Below are positions 1 to 5,291 of a stretch of DNA of 26,425 nucleotides, one piece after another (the stretch's first letter is position 1; each line of letters opens with the position of its first letter). Source of the stretch: an uncultured Porphyromonadaceae bacterium (GTDB lineage Bacteria > Bacteroidota > Bacteroidia > Bacteroidales > Muribaculaceae); the NCBI GenBank assembly GCA_902475285.1, contig CABRZA010000010.1:1-26425 (forward strand), in the 5' to 3' direction. Made by a program: the position numbers and the translations under genes. The notes below the pieces were generated by a model, which was not told the DNA's origin, ran no database searches, and was given only the letters and a program-made list of their open reading frames with translations.

Positions 1-461
1 ATCTGGCGCCCGGCGTCGTAATAGTCCACAAGCAGACCCTTAGGTATACTGTCGGGATTTATCTGGTTGTAAACCGCCTCTGCCGCATCGAAGAAACCGC
101 TCAAAGGCATCAGTGAGGCACATTTCCAGCGGAAAGCAAGATTTTGAGGATAGGGAGTGGTTACGGCTCCGCGTCGCAGATACACGAGAGCCGAATCGTT
201 GTTGAAGGCAGTATATCCTTCGGCAATCTTCATGAGCAACGCCGGATCGTCGACGGGCTTGGAGTTGAGAATCACGCACAGGCTGTCGATAGCGTCCTGA
301 CGCATCCTTATAAACTTATGCCGGCTTTTGAGCCAACTGTCGAGGTCGTCGAGAGCTTTGTCGACATCGTCGGCCGTCACCGCCGACGCTCTGAACGGAA
401 AGCACAGCAAAGCAGCAACAGCGGCAAGGACTATCAACGAGAAAGAAAACGAGCGTTTCAT
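1..461 (-). CDS. DUF6377-type protein, N-terminal part (cut by window edge)
   Basis: The minus strand from ATG at 461 stays open to base 1, giving 153 residues of a longer protein whose C-terminus lies outside the window. Residues 1-27 form a signal peptide or membrane anchor (MKRSFSF start, hydrophobic core, cleavage likely after ASA). The next stretch (DDLDSWLKSR, then RMRQDAIDSL) and helical pairs such as DSALVYLRRG resemble the start of DUF6377 proteins of Bacteroidota as I know them; these usually carry a TPR-like sensor region, a membrane helix and a C-terminal DNA-binding region of about 500 residues in total. Only the N-terminal pattern can be seen here. It starts 5 bases after the mutL stop codon on the same strand, so it is probably cotranscribed with mutL. 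The link to mismatch repair is unclear and may be only positional. Confidence 0.72.
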   Translation of the reverse strand, partial: MKRSFSFSLIVLAAVAALLCFPFRASAVTADDVDKALDDLDSWLKSRHKFIRMRQDAIDSLCVILNSKPVDDPALLMKIAEGYTAFNNDSALVYLRRGAVTTPYPQNLAFRWKCASLMPLSGFFDAAEAVYNQINPDSIPKGLLVDYYDAGRQ

Positions 462-466
462 AGCTG

Positions 467-2371
467 TCAGATTTCAAACATGCGGTCGATGTCGTCGACG
501 CTCACATAGCGCACCACCTGCAGGCCGTCGGGAGTATAGGCCGTTTCGGTGCAGCGGTATAGGTCGGCCACGATGGCTTCGATCTCGGCCTGCGACAGCG
601 GCTGGTGAGGCTTTACCGCGCCCGCACGGGCCATGACAAGGGCAACAGGTGCCAGGAAGGCGTCGGCATTGTCGTCGCCCGCCTCCATAAGACGGTCAAT
701 TACGGCGACTATTGCCTCAACCGGACTCACACCCTGCAACGGGGCCGGCACGGCGCGTATGCTCCAACGGCAGCGTCCGCACTCGTCGATTACAAAACCG
801 AGCCCTCCGAAATGCTCCATGTTGGCCTGAAGCATGGCACTCTGCGCCGGCGACAACTCAAAATCCTCGGCAAAAAGAAGATTCTGCGAAGGCATTTCGC
901 CACCGCGCAGCTGCGCCATGAAGCGGTCGAAGAGTATGCGCACATGCGCGCGATGCTGCGCGATGAGGGTAAGACCTCCCTGCTGCGGAATGGCTATATA
1001 GCGTTCCGCTATCTGGAAGCCCGCTGCCGGAGTTTCGGCCTCGGGAGTGAAAATGGCGTCGTCGCCAACTGCGGGCGCACTGTCGGCGTCAGTATCTGGA
1101 AGCGACACCGAGGCATAGGCATCGTCGCGACGGCGGTTGAAACTATCATAGAGCGCCTCCCAGTCGGACGGAACCTCGTCGCGCCGGGAGCGCACGCGCG
1201 AGCAGCTTTCGACTGGCATCGGCCGCGTGCCGTAACGCGGTTCCGTAGTCCCCCCGGCATCGCCCTTGAATGGGTCGAAGTCGGAATCGAAGTCCTCGGC
1301 CGGCATATCGCCGCCCCCCGGATTGAAAAGCGGTATCTCGGGAGCGTCGGCCGTGTCGAAGTCGAGAGCGCCGGCGGCCTGAGTCTTGCCAAGAGTCTCC
1401 TTCACGGCGGCCACAAGTATCTGCCATATGGCCTGCTCGTGTTCGAACTTTATTTCATGTTTCTGCGGATGGATGTTCACGTCGATGGTCGACGGATCAA
1501 CCGTAAAACTGATGAAATAGTTAGGTTGCGCGTCGGGGCTTATGAGCTGGTCGTAGCACCCCACCACAGCCTTGTGGAAGAACGGATGCCGCATGTTGCG
1601 TCCGTTGACGAAGAGAAACTGCTGGTAGCCCCTTTTCTTGGCCGAGCGGGGCAAACCTATGAAACCTTCGATTTTCACAAGCGACGTTTCTGTGGCAATA
1701 TGCGCCAGCTGGCCTTCGATACCTTTGCCGAAGAGGTCGACTATACGCTGTTTCAGACTGCCGCGGCGAAACTGATGCAACGTAATATCGTTGTGAATAA
1801 GAGTAAAATCGACATTGGTGTTGACCAAAGCCAATCGCTCGAATTCGCGCAGTATATGATTTAGCTCCACACTGTCCTTTTTGAGAAACTTGCGGCGCGC
1901 CGGCATATGGAAGAAAATGTTCTTCACCGCCAGATTTGTGCCGGGTACGCACGGCGCCGGTTCCTGCCCCTCGAATTTCGACTCCGAGATGAGCAGACGT
2001 GTGCCCACAGTATCGTCGCGACGCATGGTGCGTAGTTCTATCTGCGCCACGGCGGCTATCGACGGCAAAGCCTCGCCGCGGAAACCCATGGTGTGAAGCG
2101 TGAAAAGGTCGGCGGCAGCCGAAATTTTGCTTGTGGCATGACGTTCGAAAGCCATGCGGGCGTCGGTGGACGACATGCCGCAACCATTGTCCACAACCTG
2201 TATGAGCGTGCGCCCGGCATCTTTGAGAATTATGGTGATGCAGTCGGCACCTGCGTCGACGGCATTTTCCACAAGTTCCTTCACCACCGATGCCGGCCGC
2301 TGAATCACCTCCCCGGCGGCTATCTGATTGGCTACCGAGTCGGGCAAAAGTCGGATGATATCGCTGTTCAT
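467..2371 (-). CDS. mutL: DNA mismatch repair protein MutL
   Basis: This 634-residue protein is a GHKL ATPase that couples MutS mismatch recognition to downstream repair. The N-terminal ATPase motifs are complete: ELVENAVDAGA (about residues 32-42, with E35 and N36), DNGCGM (61-66), RHATSKI (77-83) and GFRGEAL (96-102). A variable acidic linker follows, then a C-terminal dimerisation domain containing LIAQHRAHVRILFD and GAVKPHQPLS. An upstream in-frame ATG exists at 2491, but family members begin at the MNSDIIRLLPD-like sequence, so the start is set at 2371. A promoter-like element ends only 7 bases before this ATG, implying an almost leaderless message. The C-terminal DQHA(x)2E(x)4E and CPHGRP endonuclease motifs of nicking MutL proteins are not present (IAQHRAHV and TPDG instead). 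It is divergent from the lipoprotein gene at 2517. Confidence 0.97.
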   Translation of the reverse strand: MNSDIIRLLPDSVANQIAAGEVIQRPASVVKELVENAVDAGADCITIILKDAGRTLIQVVDNGCGMSSTDARMAFERHATSKISAAADLFTLHTMGFRGEALPSIAAVAQIELRTMRRDDTVGTRLLISESKFEGQEPAPCVPGTNLAVKNIFFHMPARRKFLKKDSVELNHILREFERLALVNTNVDFTLIHNDITLHQFRRGSLKQRIVDLFGKGIEGQLAHIATETSLVKIEGFIGLPRSAKKRGYQQFLFVNGRNMRHPFFHKAVVGCYDQLISPDAQPNYFISFTVDPSTIDVNIHPQKHEIKFEHEQAIWQILVAAVKETLGKTQAAGALDFDTADAPEIPLFNPGGGDMPAEDFDSDFDPFKGDAGGTTEPRYGTRPMPVESCSRVRSRRDEVPSDWEALYDSFNRRRDDAYASVSLPDTDADSAPAVGDDAIFTPEAETPAAGFQIAERYIAIPQQGGLTLIAQHRAHVRILFDRFMAQLRGGEMPSQNLLFAEDFELSPAQSAMLQANMEHFGGLGFVIDECGRCRWSIRAVPAPLQGVSPVEAIVAVIDRLMEAGDDNADAFLAPVALVMARAGAVKPHQPLSQAEIEAIVADLYRCTETAYTPDGLQVVRYVSVDDIDRMFEI

Positions 2372-2377
2372 AGTCCG

Positions 2378-2409
2378 CAAAAATACACATTTTTCCGCAT
2401 CCCCGCAAC
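2378..2409 (-). promoter_or_regulatory. mutL promoter
   Basis: Read on the minus strand, TATTTTTG (2385-2378) matches the Bacteroidota -7 box TAnnTTTG. GTTG (2409-2406) lies exactly 20 bases upstream in place of TTTG. The expected transcription start falls at about 2371-2373, on or next to the mutL ATG. Confidence 0.6.
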
Positions 2410-2437
2410 ACTCGCGCCACGTCTCGGGAGCCCGCGA

Positions 2438-2469
2438 TTTGCTATTTTGGGCATAAATTTCTACCTTTG
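2438..2469 (+). promoter_or_regulatory. Promoter of the lipoprotein gene
   Basis: TTTG at 2438-2441, a 20-base spacer and TACCTTTG at 2462-2469 match the Bacteroidota -33/-7 consensus exactly. The leader to ATG 2517 would be about 40 bases. It is back to back with the mutL promoter. Confidence 0.75.
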
Positions 2470-2516
2470 CATAAAATTTACGCCTACCCATAAATCAAAC
2501 AACAAAACATATAGAT

Positions 2517-3107
2517 ATGAAACTCAGAACTTTACTCACTGCAGCAGCCGTCGTGCTCGGCATGGGCTTCTTCGCCGCATGCTCCTCGAAGACCGCCGAA
2601 ACAGCCCAACCCGCGGCTCTCGGCGTTGATTCCGTAATGACCGTTGCCGCCGACATCGTGGGCGACACCATCGAAGTCGAAGGCCTATGCTCGCATCTCT
2701 GCAAGCACGGCGGACGCAAGGCATTCCTCGTCGGCGCCGACAGCACCACCGTGCTCCGCTGCGAGGCTACCGCCGAAATGGGCGGTGCTTTTGCCCCCGA
2801 CTGCGTGGGCAAAACACTCAAAGTGCGCGGCATTGTCTGTGAAAACCGCATCGGCGAAGCCGAAGTTGCCGCCATGGAAGCTCGTCAGGCCGAGGCCGAC
2901 TCCGCAGCCCGTGCACATGAAGCTTGCGACACCGAAAAGAAGGCTCAGGGTCAGGACAGCATCGACACCTTCGAAGGACGCATGGCCGACTACCGCGCCA
3001 AAATAGCCGCACGCACCGAAGCCGAAGGAAAGGACTATCTCTCGTTCTATTACATCGAGGCCATCTCCTACGAAATAGTCGCTCCCGAAGCCCAAACAGC
3101 TGAATAA
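2517..3107 (+). CDS. Putative lipoprotein with Cys/His cluster
   Basis: The 196-residue product has a lipoprotein signal peptide (hydrophobic residues 5-20, lipobox FAAC with C22), so it should be a lipid-anchored envelope protein. After a short acidic spacer comes a segment beginning DTIEVEGLCSHLCKHGG; C58, H60, C62 and H64 form a C-x-H-x-C-x-H cluster that could bind a metal. The following part (LVGADSTTVLRCEA, then GKTLKVRGIV) has the alternating beta pattern of a small OB-fold-like domain, loosely like DUF4920-type proteins. The C-terminal third is Glu/Ala/Lys-rich and probably helical, ending in a short strand. I recognise no named function; Bacteroidales relatives are annotated as hypothetical as far as I recall. 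It has its own promoter (2438-2469) and terminator (3129-3163), so it is a single-gene unit. Confidence 0.88.
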   Translation: MKLRTLLTAAAVVLGMGFFAACSSKTAETAQPAALGVDSVMTVAADIVGDTIEVEGLCSHLCKHGGRKAFLVGADSTTVLRCEATAEMGGAFAPDCVGKTLKVRGIVCENRIGEAEVAAMEARQAEADSAARAHEACDTEKKAQGQDSIDTFEGRMADYRAKIAARTEAEGKDYLSFYYIEAISYEIVAPEAQTAE

Positions 3108-3128
3108 CAAGCAACAGCCCATTCCCCG

Positions 3129-3163
3129 AATCTGCTCCCGCAAAACGGAGCAGATTTTTTTTT
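3129..3163 (+). terminator. Rho-independent terminator after the lipoprotein gene
   Basis: A perfect 10-bp stem (AATCTGCTCC 3129-3138 with GGAGCAGATT 3147-3156) closes an 8-base loop and runs into nine T (3155-3163). Confidence 0.93.
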
Positions 3164-3173
3164 GATTTTTTTG

Positions 3174-3204
3174 CCCGATTTTTTCCCAATGGGAAAAAAT
3201 CGGG
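3174..3204 (+). repeat. Perfect 14-bp inverted repeat upstream of the small membrane gene
   Basis: CCCGATTTTTTCCC (3174-3187) and GGGAAAAAATCGGG (3191-3204) are exact reverse complements separated by 3 bases. No T run follows on either strand, so it is not a standard terminator. It ends 22 bases before the -7 box at 3227, where a -33 element or an operator would sit. Confidence 0.8.
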
Positions 3205-3226
3205 GATAATCCGCTGCAGCGTGTCG

Positions 3227-3234
3227 TAACTTTG
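3227..3234 (+). promoter_or_regulatory. -7 box of the small membrane protein gene
   Basis: TAACTTTG fits TAnnTTTG. No good TTTG is found 19-21 bases upstream; that place is taken by the end of the inverted repeat at 3174-3204. The ATG follows 17 bases downstream. Confidence 0.5.
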
Positions 3235-3251
3235 CAGAAAACACAACGACT

Positions 3252-3467
3252 ATGGACACCCGCACTCCCCGCCGCCTGCGCGGCAGCCGCTTCCACATGA
3301 TTTGCGCCACGGCCATGACCATACTTGGCGCCGCCCTCCTCATCGCCGGTTTCGTCGCACCGCCGATGGGTGTAATCGACTCCTCCGTGCTCGTGGCATT
3401 CGGCGAAGTGATGACCTTCGTCGGAGCAGTCATCGGCATCGACTACAGTGCCCGCACGCGCGAATAA
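3252..3467 (+). CDS. Small membrane protein of unknown function
   Basis: This 71-residue product has a basic N-terminus (RTPRRLRGSR), a first hydrophobic segment at about residues 16-36, a short turn with Pro and Gly (APPMG), and a second hydrophobic segment at about 43-63 ending in IGIDYSAR. The basic start suggests the N-terminus stays in the cytoplasm, giving a two-helix hairpin in the inner membrane. I recall similar short proteins (FHxxxxxxMTxxGxALL ... LVAFGExxTFxGAxIGIDY) in Bacteroidales but know no assigned role. Codon use matches the neighbours, and it is preceded by a TAACTTTG -7 box. The MITE-like element inserts 5 bases after its stop codon and may have displaced its original terminator. 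Confidence 0.75.
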   Translation: MDTRTPRRLRGSRFHMICATAMTILGAALLIAGFVAPPMGVIDSSVLVAFGEVMTFVGAVIGIDYSARTRE

Positions 3468-3474
3468 TTTTTTA

Positions 3475-3506
3475 GAGCTTGTTTAATAATAAATGTTACC
3501 GATAGG
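3475..3506 (+). repeat. Left terminal inverted repeat of the MITE
   Basis: 32 bp; differs from the reverse complement of the right end by one base (A for G, in TTACCG versus TTGCCG). Confidence 0.88.
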
Positions 3507-3687
3507 AAGTAATATTATTCACATTTTAACGAACATTGGCGATTATGTTCAATCAATTCAAAAGCTTGCGTGGGGATAAAGTTACTGTCGCCTCGCATAT
3601 CATAGCCGCTTTTCGCCCTGTTCCTCAGTCGTGTACATAAAGTACACTCCTTCGTCACAAGTCGAAAATCGTCGAAAGCTACGCGGC

Positions 3688-3719
3688 CCTATCGGCAACA
3701 TTTATTATTAAACAAGCTC
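3688..3719 (-). repeat. Right terminal inverted repeat of the MITE
   Basis: 32 bp partner of the left repeat; directly followed by the TTA copy at 3720-3722, and 15 bases from the pyrH -33 box. Confidence 0.88.
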
Positions 3720-3734
3720 TTAAGAGTTACTTAA

Positions 3735-3766
3735 TTTGCAAGTTTGAATCATTATGCTTAATTTTG
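3735..3766 (+). promoter_or_regulatory. pyrH-frr promoter
   Basis: TTTG (3735-3738), a 20-base spacer and TAATTTTG (3759-3766) match the Bacteroidota consensus exactly. Expected transcription start is near 3772, about 10 bases before the pyrH ATG, which excludes the upstream TTG at 3764 as start codon. Confidence 0.82.
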
Positions 3767-3781
3767 CAAAAACGCACCGAC

Positions 3782-4501
3782 ATGGAACCGAAATATAAAC
3801 GTATCTTACTAAAACTCAGCGGCGAATCGCTCATGGGCCAGCAGGGCTACGGCATCGACCCCGAGCGTATAGCCCAGTATGCCGAGCAGATTGCCCAGCT
3901 CGCCGCCAACGGCGTGCAGGTGGCCATAGTAATAGGCGGCGGCAACATATTCCGCGGCCTCAGCGGCGCCGCAAAAGGCTTCGACCGCGTGAAAGGCGAC
4001 CAGATGGGAATGCTCGCCACGGTAATCAACTCCCTTGCCCTCAGCTCTGCCCTCGAAGTGGCAGGATGCCCCTCGAGGGTGCTAACCGCAATAGGCATGT
4101 TCCCCATCGGCGAGCCATACAGCCCCTTCCGGGCCATCGAAACCCTCGAAGACGGCAAAGTTGCCATTATCTCCTGCGGCACCGGCAACCCATTCTTCAC
4201 CACCGACACCGGCTCCGCTCTCCGCGCCATCGAAGTCAAGGCCGACGTCATGCTCAAAGGAACGCGCGTCGACGGCATATACACCGCCGACCCCGAAAAA
4301 GACCCCACAGCCACAAAGTTCGACGCCATAACATACGACGAGATTTACCGTCGCGGTCTTAAAATCATGGACCTCACAGCCACCACCCTCTGCCGCGACA
4401 ACGGCATGAAAATCGTGGTCTTCGACATGGACACCCCCGGCAACCTCGCCCGCGTGATGAAAGGCGACAACATCGGCACCCTCGTATACTCCGACAAATA
4501 A
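3782..4501 (+). CDS. pyrH: UMP kinase
   Basis: The 239-residue protein is a cytoplasmic amino-acid-kinase-fold enzyme that phosphorylates UMP to UDP with ATP in pyrimidine nucleotide synthesis. Visible family motifs are KRILLKLSGESLMG at residues 6-19 (ATP-binding lysine and glycine loop), VAIVIGGGNIFRG (nucleotide loop), DQMGMLATVINSLAL, TGNPFFTTDTGSALRA (UMP-binding region), KGTRVDGIYTADP and a final NLARVMKGDNIGTLV strand. Length and motif order are normal for bacterial PyrH. The start at 3782 is chosen because the promoter at 3735-3766 overlaps any earlier codon. frr follows after 24 bases, and the pair is a common arrangement, so they form one transcript ending at 5101-5139. The MITE sits immediately upstream of the promoter but leaves it intact. 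Confidence 0.98.
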   Translation: MEPKYKRILLKLSGESLMGQQGYGIDPERIAQYAEQIAQLAANGVQVAIVIGGGNIFRGLSGAAKGFDRVKGDQMGMLATVINSLALSSALEVAGCPSRVLTAIGMFPIGEPYSPFRAIETLEDGKVAIISCGTGNPFFTTDTGSALRAIEVKADVMLKGTRVDGIYTADPEKDPTATKFDAITYDEIYRRGLKIMDLTATTLCRDNGMKIVVFDMDTPGNLARVMKGDNIGTLVYSDK

Positions 4502-4525
4502 CCCGACAATCAAAACCACACACAT

Positions 4526-5086
4526 ATGACCGACCCACAGACACACATTCAGGCCGCCGAAGAAAAAATGGAACTCGCCGTGGCCTATCTCGACGAAACT
4601 CTCGCCCGCATACGCGCCGGAAAAGCCAACCCCAAGATTCTCGACGCCGTACGCGTGGAATACTATGGCTCCATGGCTCCAATATCCAACGTAGCCAACG
4701 TAAGCGTCCCCGACGCACGCACCATCGTAATCACACCGTGGGAGAAATCGATGTTCAAGCCCATCGAAAAAGCCATCATCAACTCCGAGGTGGGCATCAT
4801 GCCCGAAAACAACGGCGAGGTGATACGCCTCTCCATCCCCCCGCTCACCGAAGACCGCCGCAAAGCCCTCGTGAAGCAGTGCAAGGCCGAAGCCGAGAAC
4901 GCCAAAGTGAGCGTACGCAACGCCCGCCGCGAAGCTATCGAAGCACTCAAAAAAGAAATAAAGCAAGGCATGCCCGAGGACGTCGAGAAAGACGCCGAAG
5001 CCACCGTGCAGAAAATCCACGACAAATACCTAAAACGCATCGACGAGCTCTTCGCCGCCAAGGAGCGCGAAATCCTCACCGTCTGA
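4526..5086 (+). CDS. frr: Ribosome recycling factor
   Basis: This 186-residue protein, close to the usual 185, splits post-termination 70S ribosomes together with EF-G. The two-domain pattern is clear: long helices at residues 1-30 and 105-186 form the three-helix bundle, and the central beta domain is at about 31-104 (RVEYYGSMAPISNVANVSVPD). The conserved ribosome-contact segment is VSVRNARREA (about 128-137), with R131, R134 and R135. It begins 24 bases after pyrH, with no Shine-Dalgarno in front of the ATG, and no promoter is seen in the gap. It ends 14 bases before a strong hairpin terminator. Confidence 0.98.
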   Translation: MTDPQTHIQAAEEKMELAVAYLDETLARIRAGKANPKILDAVRVEYYGSMAPISNVANVSVPDARTIVITPWEKSMFKPIEKAIINSEVGIMPENNGEVIRLSIPPLTEDRRKALVKQCKAEAENAKVSVRNARREAIEALKKEIKQGMPEDVEKDAEATVQKIHDKYLKRIDELFAAKEREILTV

Positions 5087-5100
5087 TTACGCCTACACAC

Positions 5101-5139
5101 AAAAAGAGGCGTTTCACCATTGCGGAACGCCTCTTTTTT
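5101..5139. terminator. Terminator after frr, possibly bidirectional
   Basis: Stem GAGGCGTTTC (5106-5115) pairs with GGAACGCCTC (5124-5133) with one G-T pair. It is flanked by A5 on the left and T6 on the right, so it could stop transcription from either side. Confidence 0.92.
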
Positions 5140-5212
5140 CACTACTTTTTGACGGGAGGAGTTTAGCACAACATTTATTGTGATTCAACGTTTTACTTTC
5201 TGAAATACACTA

Positions 5213-5220
5213 TATTTTTG
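5213..5220 (+). promoter_or_regulatory. Probable -7 box of the GH31 gene
   Basis: TATTTTTG fits TAnnTTTG and would give a leader of about 65 bases to ATG 5292. The -33 region is poor (CGTTTTAC near 5189-5196). A second weaker candidate is CAACTTTG at 5254-5261. Confidence 0.45.
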
Positions 5221-5291
5221 TACCCGCATACGGCATCCATCGGCTGTAAAGGCCAACTTTGCACAAGTTTTCAACCTTAAATTTTAATGGC

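Larger units (their letters stand above)
3475..3719. mobile_element. MITE-like non-autonomous element, 245 bp
   Basis: The ends are 32-bp inverted repeats (3475-3506 and 3688-3719) matching at 31 of 32 positions, starting GAGCTTGTTTAATAATAA. The trinucleotide TTA flanks both sides (3472-3474 and 3720-3722) as a target-site duplication. The inside has no open frame of useful length and is richer in A+T than the neighbouring genes. It holds a small palindrome (GTGTAC 3631-3636, GTACAC 3642-3647). Short length, long terminal repeats, no transposase and a 3-bp duplication fit a MITE moved in trans. The GAG-CTTGTTT-like tip and TNA duplication suggest an IS5-family (IS1031-group) transposase, which is inference. 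Confidence 0.85.

Noticed and set aside
605..1864. Long open frame on the plus strand opposite mutL (419 codons)
   Set aside because: mutL on the other strand has complete motifs; this frame has no family resemblance or promoter, and such mirror frames are common in GC-rich coding DNA.
3507..3687. tRNA or small protein gene inside the MITE
   Set aside because: No cloverleaf and no frame of useful length with a start signal; only a short hairpin is visible.
3764..3781. TTG 3764 as the pyrH start
   Set aside because: It lies inside the -7 box, so it would not be in the transcript.
4082..5020. Long minus-strand frame across pyrH and frr
   Set aside because: It is antisense to two clear core genes with a Val/Gly/His-rich, unrecognisable product.
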